Shown here: positions 32,307-43,100 of the stretch, in pieces
Layout of the letters: every line of letters begins with the position of its first letter
Position numbering within the stretch: position 1 is the stretch's first letter
Assembly: GCA_963281255.1 (NCBI GenBank)
Contig: OY725502.1
Coordinates: forward strand, 434,001-498,000
Source of the DNA: Aphrocallistes beatrix
Lineage: Eukaryota > Porifera > Hexactinellida > Sceptrulophora > Aphrocallistidae
DNA: 64,000 bases
Reading direction: 5' to 3'
Notes under the pieces: generated by a model
Seen by the model: the letters and a program-made list of their open reading frames with translations, nothing else
Database searches by the model: none
Told to the model about the DNA's origin: nothing
Translations under genes and position numbers: made by a program

Positions 32307-33599
32307 TCAATTCCACCACGATAGCAGACCCAACCCTGCATCTGACACCTGAGCATAGAGCATGTAGGGAACCATTTCCCCTCCCGCCTTGTTCACGTCC
32401 GCCGCTATATCTACGAACTGTTCCTTGGTGATCTTGAATCTTATTTCCTCGCCCGCATCCATGTACAGATCGTGTGTCTCTTCCTCCACTTTGTATTTCC
32501 ACACCCACACCTGCTCGGATGGGTTGAATACGGACTCCTGTGGTAGGCACTCAGGGGGGATTAGGATGTTGTGGAAGAAGTCTATGAGATTACAAACACA
32601 ACATATATCATTATGTGGTTGCTTATTAATAAGTACAGTGCCTGCCTATAACGGCCACCCAAGGGGCAGGCGAATATTCTGTAGGGTGGTGGTTATATAG
32701 AGTGGTCGTTATAGCAAGTTCCACTGTTGTAATTATGCATTCTCCGTAACGGGTATTCACTGTTCAGTAATGGTGAAATTTGGCCACAAGATTTAAAATA
32801 ATATGTGTGAAAGAATTTTAAAACAATGCATACTGTGTACAAAAGAACATTGAATCAATACCCAGATGACTAAATCGCTTTACAGATTTAACTGGGTGGT
32901 AACCAGCCAAATCTGCTCAGACCAGCATTTTCAGTTAAACCCAGCCGGTAATTAAATTTATTTCTCAAAGTAGATTATAATTGATTGAATCTATCCAATA
33001 CATAATTGGTTTATAGAATAAAGAACCACTTTGGACAGCAATGTATTGCCTAATATTATAAATTTAGACCTTTTTATCACATGGCCTATCCATGAACAGT
33101 GACCAGCTTAGAGTCTTGGGATCTATTACAATTAGACTTCGTACAATACTCTAGCATAGTGGTCTTCAAACTTGTTTCCAAGCGTACCCCCCAGACTATT
33201 TCGAACTTTCTGTGTACCCCCAACAGTTCACTCATGCTATTATTCATAACGTACCCCAATTGAATACCACTGCTCTATACAGACTAATAACTCACCCACA
33301 TGTACGTGCACTCCATCCGTAGTGGATTTTAACACGTGGCCACTTAGCACCTCCCCAACGAAGGGGCGGAACACCACCATCCTGAACTCCAGTGTTACTG
33401 TCACGTCCGGATGTCCAGGGAGAATGACAGGGTCATTCATCTTGAGAATGTCGAATAGGCTTATCACCAGTCCCACATTGTACAGCACGTGGTTGCAATA
33501 CTTGATGGTGATCTGGTTGCTAAGGTTACGGGTCAGGTCCCACCCAAGTCGGTGAGGCGGGATCATTATGACGTCACGCATATGTACCAGTATGAACAT
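32307..33599 (-). CDS. POLR3H: RNA polymerase III subunit RPC8 (Rpb7-like)
   Basis: Two exons on the minus strand (33599-33296, then 32581-32307) join in phase to 192 residues, close to the usual ~200. The protein begins MFILVHMRDVIMIPP, runs through the Rpb7-type N-terminal RNP fold (KYCNHVLYNVGLVISLFDI) and continues into the S1/OB domain (VVFRPFVGEVLSGHV, then ILIPPECLPQ, QVWVWKY, HDLYMDAGEEIRFKI), ending GLGLLSWWN, the family's characteristic C-terminus. RPC8 with RPC9 forms the stalk of RNA polymerase III, which helps initiation at tRNA and 5S genes. An upstream in-frame ATG at 33653 exists, but homology favours 33599. The coiled-coil gene at 33920 starts head to head ~320 bp away, so the two may share a promoter region. 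Confidence 0.93.
32636..32726. mobile_element. Short Tc1/mariner-type MITE in the POLR3H intron
   Basis: CAGTGCCTGCCTATAACGGC and its counterpart GTCGTTATAGCAAGTTCCACTG form inverted ends; TA precedes the left end. About 90 bp, no coding. Confidence 0.7.
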
Positions 33600-33919
33600 C
33601 TGGGCAGTCAGCTGATCTTGATACGAACTCAATACACAATTTGTTTCTAACAATTCTCATGTTCAATGAATAGATTTCGAAGTAATCACATGAAAATAGA
33701 ACAATAATAAACAAATATAATCAAAGTTTTGTAGCTATTTTAACTCTTTAGAAATATTAGACCAGTAATGAGGTTTGAACTGATTCTTTAGCAGAATCAA
33801 CCTTAATTTTTAACATTTTGACATTGCTATACTGATAAACTACTCAATCATACGTAATTAACTAATAAAATTCCAGAATTCTTCATAAGAGATACTCCTC
33901 ATTCTGACTGTAGTAGCTC

Positions 33920-35412
33920 ATGTCTTCTGAGAGTGCAGAGTTGACCAGTTTGAGAGTCGAGAATTCTCGTCTCGCGTATGATAACGCTCAACTCAGCACA
34001 GAAATAACCAAGAGTAGGGGAACTATCCGAACTCTACGGAGCCAGATCGAGTCACTGAGAATAGAGTGAGTAAATCCGCGAGAACCTCAGTACATTCTTT
34101 CAAGCTTCCCAATCTTGTAGGACGGAGGAAAGTGAGAACGCTGGCGGCAGGTTGAGGATCCGTAGACTGGAGAGGGAAAATAGAGAACTGGGAGAGAAGT
34201 TGGAGGCGATTGAAGATCGAGCTGATACTGAAAAGATGAGAAGAGAAAGGATTGAGACTAGCTTATCTGGTGGGTAGAGAAAACTTTTCATTTGTGTACT
34301 CTTAACCTTTGTTAATAATCGCCACTCAGTTGCGTTAATAAAAATGAATCAGTCGAAATCGGGTTTTTTCTCATCAAATCTTTATAGTATAAATTGTTTT
34401 ATTCATGTAATTTCATTATAAAATATTCGGATATTTTTGTCGGCTAGAGAGTATAATCAAATGGACAAAAAAACTATTTCGACTGTATTATCTGAAATAG
34501 AATAAATATCATTACTTGACCTGAGTTGAATTAAGAAATGACACTGTCTTGATGCATAGTAACCACTGGTTCATATGGTATGCATATTCGTGTCCTCTAT
34601 TTGCTGCTGTATCTTACAGAGGTAGAAGAGGATAACTCCTATTTGAGAGATAGAGAAGTGAAACAACGGAGAGAGAAAGAAAAACTGAAATCCAAACTGA
34701 CCAAGACGAAATCCTCTCTGCGGCGTGTCTCTCTGTCCCAGGACATGCTACAGTCTGAGATGGAAGAGGATAAGTACGAGTATAAAAAAGCGGAGAAAGA
34801 ATTCGAGAAACTGGAGAACGCTCTCTGGACTAAGAGAGGCAAGCGCCGGAAGAGTGCATACGGTGAGTGACATGTCAGCTAAAAATAGGCTGTTGATACA
34901 CCATATGATGCTAATGACCTTTGAATTCTAATGAATGCTTTACAACTCCCAAATAGAATTTAAGCGCCAATTTGCCCTCCCTTTTCTGTCATTTTTGTTA
35001 TGCTAATTATGCTAATCCATGCAACTAACTGGTTGCACGATTGCCATGGCATACACGCGTATGTATATTCTACTCATTCTGTTATGACGTCATCATTACG
35101 CATCAAAAAGTGAAAAATTGACAAACTTGGTGATTTTTCGAGTGATATCGATTATAACAGTATGGCAGACGTATTTAGAGATGTTATCTACATTATAATT
35201 AATCAATGTGAGCCTAGGCGCCCAAAGAACGCCTCTGGTGGACACTTTGTGTCCGCCAGCGCGCTTGTGTAGTAAATTCTACGAATGTTCTCCTAGACTT
35301 CTCACTCTTCGACTCGGACTCAGACCTGGACAGCTGCTACTACAGACCGAGGAGCTATCTCCGCTACCCCGCTCGGCGCAGCTACTACTTCTACGACGAT
35401 TTTAATCCTTAA
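33920..35412 (+). CDS. Coiled-coil protein with Tyr/Arg-rich tail, unknown function
   Basis: Four exons (33920-34065, 34121-~34270, 34619-~34861, 35297-35412) join in phase to roughly 215-220 residues with standard splice signals. Residues ~8-180 are a highly charged continuous coiled coil (RLERENRELGEKLE, RREKEKLKSKLTKTKSSLRR). The last ~37 residues switch to an aromatic, basic composition (YYRPRSYLRYPARRSYY) ending DDFNP. No membrane or enzyme motif. The tail could bind nucleic acid or a partner, but that is guesswork. Divergent with POLR3H, ~320 bp between start codons. Confidence 0.7.
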
Positions 35413-36713
35413 GATTGAGAATCCGACTTTGCTTCTTGATTCACTTGCTTTTTTTACGATCACTTCTCTAACTTTATTATTCTTATTTATATGCTTGATT
35501 ACTAATGTTGTTTGCTCGAATGCTTGTTAATTAGCTTTGGCTATTATGGAATAAATAGTGTAGATTATCGAATGCCAGTCAACTCGTACCACATACCAAC
35601 TTTTGACAAGTCGACAGAAAATCCTGCTTTCCGCTGTGTTCTTACAGATATCTCATCCAAAATACTATAAAAATCGTACATTTCATTTTGGTAGTTGGTA
35701 CGAGTTGACTGTTTCCCAGATTATCGAATGTTAAAGAATTGTACAAAATATTTATGGAATACAACGCACAATAGAACCTCGTCAATGCGAGATGTGTAAT
35801 CCCCTACGGAGGAAATACCTGTAAATGATATGATCGTACTTATAATCAATACGAATTCCTAATAGTAAGAACAAATTTCGGCCGTCTCCTGGTGTTCGTA
35901 GTAACGAGATTAATTCACCTGTGTCACATATACAGTACCATAGAGTTATGCTCCTAACTGAACTTGAGAAAACGAGATAATCAATAGATTATTAAAACGT
36001 CTCCCACATTTAGCTATGCACTCCAGACAATGCAATAGATAAATTGGGCCCAGCAATCAGATCGAGAAGTTACATTCATTAGAGAGTACACCAGGTATTC
36101 GTGCTTTTCATTAATCTGCACTTAACCATATCCCAGCATTGTAATGTTCGCACATGTAAGATTTGATCATTAAATGCACAGCATTCTACACTCAACCATC
36201 AACCAAGTTACCACAGAAGCCATTACTACATTACTTAAGCTTTGAAACCTGCATCAGATAGTTATACGAGTATGTAATATCTAATCAGTTGGAATATAAA
36301 TAGTTCTCCCGATTTAACGATAGATATACACGAAATATTAGTACAAGTAATTGATAGGGGTTGTTCGTCTACATAATTATAATTATATCTGATTTTCCTC
36401 TACAGCAATAAGTCACGATGATTTTAATGTTAATACATCCGGGAATATCTATTGTTAGTACGAAATCGAATAAGAAAAATATTGATATACGTGTATATGT
36501 AAAGAAACAATTTTACATTCCACTGCATATAAATAAAAAATAGTAACTCCGGTTTGTGTAGAACTTAATACAAATTAGGTTATCCTCGAATATCCTTGTC
36601 TACTATTGTACACTCAAATAATCTCATTCACCTCTATATGAGTCTCGGTGCCGTTTTATTTCGATAGCGGAGGTTCCCATACTAATAGCACGTTAACTTA
36701 TTACTATAGCTCT
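35413..36713. other. Intergenic, no gene seen apart from a MITE
   Basis: Besides the element at 35575-35717, the sequence is AT-rich without a supported exon. Confidence 0.4.
35575..35717. mobile_element. MITE 'AGTCAACTCGTACCA' with 13-bp target duplication, copy 1
   Basis: Left end CCAGTCAACTCGTACCA and right end TGGTACGAGTTGACTGTTTC are inverted repeats. The exact 13-bp AGATTATCGAATG lies at 35562-35574 and 35718-35730. About 85-90 per cent like the copy at 48773-48914 by eye. The duplication is longer than in the common MITE classes. Confidence 0.85.
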
Positions 36714-37469
36714 ATGGCCAGTGTAACGAAATTCACTACAGAAGCACACCACCCACTCGTCTTCCTGAATCTAGGATTCCCGCTTACCGTCACGATAGAC
36801 GGACAGGAATGGCCGACAGTGGAACATTACTTCCTAGCGATGAAATTCCCAGAGGAAGAGCAACACGAGAAAATTAGACAGGCAACCCTAGAGGAAGCTA
36901 GACTCATGGCATTCCATTCCTCCCCCTGCGGAGTCAACGATGCAGAGATAGATAAGACTCTAATGAAGTCGCTTCGAGCCAAATTCCAACAGTACCCTAA
37001 CCTCGCTAAGAAGCTGGCGAGCATCAGAGACCACGTCATTGAACTCAAGGACCGGGACCCCTTCCTTGGCAACGGGGAAGGCACTGGGAAATGCGGACAG
37101 AATAAACTCGGCATTCTATTGGCTGCGATCCGTGCTGAGATCAGAAATCACCCAGATAGATATTTCACGGACGAATCTCAATCAGATTCAGGTTCAGACA
37201 CAGAATGCACGGAGGAGCCACAACCTCCCAGTCTGTTCCCCCAGATGCCCCTCCTCCCTCTCCACACCAGCTCGCTTCCCGAGGAATCGGGGCCGTTCTT
37301 GCAGTTTAAGGAAGGGAGAATGCCGATGCTACCAACCCCCCGGGACTTGGGGCTAGATTTTCCTCCAATGCCGGACTATCAGATCCGAGTTCAACCCCCG
37401 GGGGAACATCCTGAGCGACTCCTCGAGCTTTCTCTCCCTTCTAGGCCCAAGCAGACAACAGTCCTGTAG
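36714..37469 (+). CDS. NADAR-domain protein
   Basis: The ATG at 36714 gives 251 residues in one exon; the frame is open further upstream without an ATG. Residues ~14-150 form a NADAR (YbiA/DUF1768) domain: FLNLGFPLTVTIDG, then WPTVEHYFLAMKF, a central acidic helical part, and ending GKCGQNKLGILLAAIRAEI. NADAR proteins are N-glycosidases; known members process a riboflavin intermediate or remove ADP-ribose from guanine in DNA. The key Glu-His context (VEHYF) is present. The C-terminal ~95 residues are acidic then proline-rich and probably disordered. Substrate in this animal is unknown. No operon-like context; nearest neighbour MPC1 is convergent. Confidence 0.88.
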   Translation: MASVTKFTTEAHHPLVFLNLGFPLTVTIDGQEWPTVEHYFLAMKFPEEEQHEKIRQATLEEARLMAFHSSPCGVNDAEIDKTLMKSLRAKFQQYPNLAKKLASIRDHVIELKDRDPFLGNGEGTGKCGQNKLGILLAAIRAEIRNHPDRYFTDESQSDSGSDTECTEEPQPPSLFPQMPLLPLHTSSLPEESGPFLQFKEGRMPMLPTPRDLGLDFPPMPDYQIRVQPPGEHPERLLELSLPSRPKQTTVL

Positions 37470-38389
37470 ATTGGAATGTATGCTAACAACCAGTGCGTGT
37501 ATATATTGCTAATAAGTTGTTTATCAAACAAAACACAGCTATTTTATACTGGAGATTGAGTTAATAATTCTTTTATACCCAATTCAATTCCTCAGAATAA
37601 TCCACCTCATAAACAGACATTCCATTATAACCGACTGGGAGTTAGGGTGACATAGTGCTGGCATTTCTTTCAAGCAACTTGGTATCCACGATCGACACAT
37701 AACTTATGTAAGTATACTCTAATTATCAATAAGTGAAAAAATAACAAGAATCCTGGTCATGTTATTACGATGAAATAGATTGTCTCTTCTTTTCCCTAGA
37801 AGAAGAGAACAGGATGTGAGTATGCATAGCGGAAACCTAAAATACTACTTCGTCAATGACTCATCAATGATTGCATCAAGTATAAGAAATACCATAAAGA
37901 TACTCAAGTTTGCCTCCACCTTTATCAAGCAGTCTCCATCCAGTATAGTCTGGCTCAGTTATTGCATAAATAAGTTCCACTGTACTAGGCGACACTCACT
38001 TGGTATCGCGGCGCTCTTGTGGGATGTCTGGATGGCGACTGCTTGATAAAGATGGAGGCAAACTGTGGTACAGTAGAACTCAGATAAGACGTACCCCTTC
38101 GGGAAGGAATTACTTGTACGTACTAGCCGAGTTTGTACTACATAGAAATCTATATTATAGATGGATTTTGGTTCAGAGAAATGAGTACGTACTAAACCGA
38201 AGAACGTATTATCCGAGTACGTTATACTGTATCTTTATTTTGTTGTGAAACATATGAACGAGACAGAAATTATGTGTGGAGTAGGAATATACGTATGCAA
38301 TACATTTTGTATGGATTGGAGATAGGACGGGACATCGGGACACTTATAGGGTGACAAGAATGTGTCGTGTGGTTCTAAACGACTCGTAC
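37470..38389. other. Intergenic between the NADAR gene and MPC1
   Basis: It holds one MITE (38071-38229). No exon is supported. Confidence 0.4.
38071..38229. mobile_element. Tc1/mariner-type MITE
   Basis: CAGTAGAACTCAGATAAGAC at the left and GTATTATCCGAGTACGTTAT before ACTG at the right are imperfect inverted ends. TA flanks both sides (38069-38070, 38230-38231). Confidence 0.65.
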
Positions 38390-39873
38390 TCACATGTTAT
38401 ACTCGATGAGTCTTTTTCCTTGAATCGTTTGGGCTGACACGTTAGTGAAGTGGCAGGCGAACAGCAACCAATTCCTTGGCTTTACTTTATAAGAGAACCT
38501 CATGAATAGCATCGAGTAGACGACCAATGCTATCAGGCATAAGTTTTATATAAAATAGCCTCTTAGATTTCTAAATATAACCAATTCCATACATGCCAAC
38601 TGCCCCGTTTTGTCACTCTTCGATTGAGCTGATTTTCACGAGTGTCCCGTTTTTACATGAAATTTCTCCATTATGTCCGCTTTATTGGTTACATGTACAT
38701 ACTGTCCAACCCTCCCGATTTCGTTTGTCTATCCCGACTCCCGCCGCAAGTCCCGCCGGGAGCTAAATAATCCCGATTTGACCTATTTTCTCCGTATTTA
38801 ACCGATATTCTACATTGTTAATTCAATATTTCCCTCAACTTTAAGACAATAACCAATAATTGATAAATATTACTAGAAATTCGAATATTTGCTATATAAA
38901 AATTGAATATCCATACTCTGCCATAAATAATATAACCCAAATTTGGGGTTCAAAGTTTACGGTCTGGCCCACGTTAGAAACCCGATTGAAGTAGCTACTA
39001 GGTTGGACGGTATGCATGTGTAATACTTTCAATTGAGTCCCGCTTTTATCACGGCTCAAGTTGGCATGGATGCATTTCATATATAAACGCTAGTCTTTGG
39101 CCCTGGAACCTATTGATGCGTAAATCAATGATTATTCGAAGGTGGAATTATGCCATATAACCATTTTCTTATATCATTATAAACAGCATTAAGGCCTATA
39201 TTAGAATATTCATGCAGTGTACCCATGGTCATCCTTCCTGATATCATAGTCGGGTCTCTCTTCATGTCTGCGATGGCTGCTAGCGGGATCCCCCAGTTCG
39301 CAACTAGAGGGGTAGAAAGGAATGTATTGCTGTTCTAGTTATATTTATAGATTTGTCTCGAATACTCACCTGGTCCCCAAAAGTGCTAGAGAATCGAAAA
39401 TATTGTAAAATGATTTGGTTTATGAAATTTAATATTAAAACCCGACATGGACCAGAAATGTGCTAACTCATTCTGGTAAGTCATTTTATAAATAGAATTG
39501 ATCCCAAGACTTTTAAAAATATTTTCTCAAAGGACAATTTCCATGAAACTTAGCGAAACTAATTCGCAGAATATCCTCACTTATTGACTCGATAGTTCAG
39601 ATTTGATTTTAGTCTAAAACTTACCAAAGTTTGCCGTAATTACTCGTAGTTATAGAATATGAACTCACGGTGCTAGAGGAAAGATAACAATTGCAAGACG
39701 ATTTGTATACATACGCAGAGTTCTCGATTAGAAAGCATCAAACTGTTCTCCTAGACACCGTTATCCTATACTTATCGACGTACTGGGGTAACTGTGTATA
39801 TTTACCTCATGAAGTAGTCGATCCATTCCTTGGCTCTTGGATTCTTTCTCAGTCCTCTCAGTAAGCTAGCCAT
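38390..39873 (-). CDS. MPC1: Mitochondrial pyruvate carrier subunit MPC1
   Basis: Four minus-strand exons: 39873-39806, 39385-39370, 39303-39223, 38529-38390, for about 101-102 residues, the usual MPC1 size. The protein runs [22 protein letters not shown], then (H)[50 protein letters not shown] and ends GKRLIEYNM. These are MPC1 hallmarks; with MPC2 it imports pyruvate across the inner mitochondrial membrane. Exon 2 is only 16 bases. Exon 1 ends in phase 2, but exon 2 read to preserve HFWGP needs phase 0, so the junction is one base out (total 305 coding bases). A missed or missing base (for example a TTTT run that should be TTTTT), or an unrecognised micro-exon, would fix it. A hAT-like MITE fills most of the last intron. 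Confidence 0.88.
38588..39072. mobile_element. hAT-like MITE, 'TGCCAAC' family, copy 2, enlarged
   Basis: Ends CATACATGCCAACTG and CAAGTTGGCATGGATG match the family at 17693 and 55031 but in inverted orientation and more diverged. About 250-280 bp of extra sequence, including another CCCGATTT/TCCCGCCGGG-rich part, lies inside. In the last MPC1 intron. Confidence 0.65.
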
Positions 39874-40176
39874 GTACGCTAATGTCAGTAGGTATTATGG
39901 GTTAATACATTGGAAAACCAACGGCTTTGACTTGGAGAATAATATTGGGACATTCTTGCCGTATATCCCTAACGTCTGATTACAAAGATATCTCAAATCT
40001 GTGAAAATGGACCTATATTGAATAAATTCTTCTTGATTTTTAATTATTGGAAAATTACGATTAATTTGCATTACGTCAGTGAACATTATGAACTGTGATT
40101 GCATTCTGAAATCATTATGGTCCATTAGCAATGAACTCAACTGCGTCCTAATCTAGCTGATAACTCCCGTTATAAG
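39874..40176. promoter_or_regulatory. Short divergent intergenic region between MPC1 and a Src-like gene
   Basis: About 300 bp separate the two start codons on opposite strands, so promoters must lie here or overlap. No canonical core element is clear. Confidence 0.4.
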
Positions 40177-43100
40177 ATGGGTTGTACCTCAAGTAGCTCT
40201 GTACACAATCCCTCCAAGAACAACCAGCTCATTAAAGATGAGCCGCTAAGCTACCAGCGCCAGCGAAGTGCCGTCTCCACTTCCACTATAACATACCTGA
40301 AGGACAGCACCGTCTCCCAGACAGCCATCCCCCCTCTCTCCTCAAACTTCATCGCCAGACACGCTTTCTCGCCTGACGGAGGGGTGCACGTGGAAAAGGG
40401 AGCCGCTCTGAGGTTAGGGGAGAGGGGGAGAGGAGAGGGGTACTGGTGTGAGGTTTTCACTCAGAAAGGAGAACACACTCATATTCCGTACAGCTACCTT
40501 GCTCGTCAGGGCTCTCTCCAGTGTAAAGAGTGAGTGGATTAGCTTAACTACTACGTACTTACACTTAACTACTACGTACTTACACTTAACTACTACGTAC
40601 TTACACTTAACTACTACGTACTTACACTTAACAACTACGTACTTACACTTAACTACTACGTACTTACACTTAACTACTACGTACTTACACTTAACTACTA
40701 CGTACTTACACTTAACTACTACGTACTTACACTTAACTACTACGTACTTACACTTAACAACTACGTACTTACACTTAACTACTACGTACTTACACTTAAC
40801 TACTACGTACTTACACTTAACAACTACGTACTTACACTTAACTACTACGTACTTACACTTAACTACTACGTACTTACACTTAACAACTACGTACTTACAC
40901 TTAACAACTACGTACTTACACTTAACAACTACGTACTTACACTTAACTACTACGTACTTACACTTAACTACTACGTACTTACACTTAACTACTACGTACT
41001 TACACTTAACAACTACGTACTTACACTTAACTACTACGTACTTACACTTAACAACTACGTACTTACACTTAACAACTACGTACTTACACTTAACTACTAC
41101 GTACTTACACTTAACTACTACGTACTTACACTAACTGTCAGCTGTGTACATCTACGATGTAATAATAAAGTGTACACAATTCTATGTAGTGAATCGAATT
41201 AGTATTAAGCCACGTCATCACTGAGTTGTACCTCACTACTATCAACTCAGTTTTAATAATTAATCGATATCAGTCAGGGTTGCTTTATTATGAACATTCG
41301 TTTATTATGAACTAACCTCCTGGTCCCAATTTCATTTTTTAGATAGGATTTGTATTGGATCAAGTTCGCTTAATATGAAGTATCTCTATTGTGAACATAT
41401 TTTTTGTCCCTTGGTGGTTCACAAGAAGCGACCCTGACTGTAATTAAACAATTTATATGTAGATTTCCAGGGCATGATTTAACCTGTATCGCATCGCATT
41501 TTGCGAAGCGAATTTGGTCCACCTGCGTCGCAAAGTATACTATGCATCACTGGAATAGCGACTCAGTCCTCGTGACATTCCACTGTACTTATGTGTAGTA
41601 TTATACTCTCTACGCCACTTTATTGTCCGCGATCGATCACGATTCTTTTATCTGGCCTTGTACTTTAAACTTCTTTTCACGTTATTTTTGTACCTAGCTT
41701 GCTAGCTCAAGTCCTAGTCCACCTCCTAGAGCCAATATGTCTGTGAATTTATGGACTGTACAGCGTTGGTTATTATATAAAATACTTCGAATTATTGTAA
41801 TTTCAATTAGCTTACTTCTTTGTTTGTTTTGGATGGAAATCAGTTTACTGTCAACAATAATATTGCTTAGCTATTGAATGCCAAATTGACTCACCGACAA
41901 AAAAAGTCAATTATCCCCTGATTTCGTGTAGTAATACTGGATAGATTCAGCTGGAAATATCCAAGAAAAGTTTGTTTACTCACTTTAAGCTCTTAATTAA
42001 ACACTACTTTTCTTACTTCCGGTGTTACGTGCAGATAATGTCTTGTTATCACAGATCTTCCCTGTAGCTGGTTCTACGAGAATCTGTCTAAGTACGAAGC
42101 GGAGAGGAAGCTAGTCCAGCCTGGCATTCAGGTGGGGACTTTTCTAATACACAAGAAAACGCAGAACTCAGACTACCTGTGCTCCACCCTAACAGACCAT
42201 GGGGTGTCCCACTACGTGATTCGGTATGAAGACGGAGGGTTCTTCGTTACAAGGAGGCGTATATTCGTGTCAGTAGAAGTGTTAGTTGATGTGTTCATGA
42301 GCGACGAGAAAGATATCCCGTTCAGACTAACTGTTCCATTCCCTCCGCTTCCTCCTATCGTGTACTCACGGTACGAGGGGGTAGAGTACCCGCTAGAAGT
42401 TTCCTCTGGGAGTGTGGAGCTTGTGAAGAAGATCAGTTCAAGTGTGTGGGAAGGAACTTTTAATGGAAATAGCGTAAGTTTAGTTTCTACCCATTTCTCT
42501 TTTCATTCTTAGTAGGAGAGTTGATTGGTTAATATTAGTTGGAAACGTACTGCCTTTCCATTTTCGGGATACTTTTTGGCTATAGAGTGGTGTTTAATCG
42601 TATTGTGGCATCATCCTTACTGATAATGGACATATTTACGTACGCGATCGTATCATTGATTTTGAATCCATGGTCTAATTCCATTAAGACTCTACTTGAA
42701 ACTTACTTCCTCTAAATCCCATTGTATCTAAGGTAATTCTTTGTACGATCCGAGTTTAAGATTCCTGATGATGAGTGTGCAACTATTTTTAGGTATTCGA
42801 GTTGGTAATGTAGATTAAGATTTTAACTGTTAAGTTAAGGAAGTATGTTTTTCAATGTTTAATATTGTACTAAATATGTAAACATAACGAAGTAAACAAA
42901 AAGGGACAAAATATACAAAAACGAATGTAGAATGTTTACAAGTTACAGGTTCAAGTATCAGAGCATAAGAATAGCTACGTAACACTAATTCACTGGTGAT
43001 ATCTCAACTTCTGGCACTTCTTCACTTCTAGGGTTGAATGCGAAATTGGCTCTAACTTCCAAGTGTCGAGGATAGACATACACGAGAGGGGATTTAATGG

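Noticed and set aside
40533..41132. CRISPR-like array
   Set aside because: Units are contiguous with no spacers and this is an animal intron; it is a minisatellite.
40448..41134. Open frame of repeated LTTTYLH, apparently a 228-residue repeat protein
   Set aside because: It is the 21-bp minisatellite read in one frame (period divisible by three), beginning just after a clear splice donor; no start context, no homology.
42050..42067. Earlier acceptor (CACAG at ~42051) for the SH2 exon of the Src-like pseudokinase
   Set aside because: It would introduce a TAG stop four codons later; the acceptor at 42066-42067 keeps phase and starts at the SH2 tryptophan.
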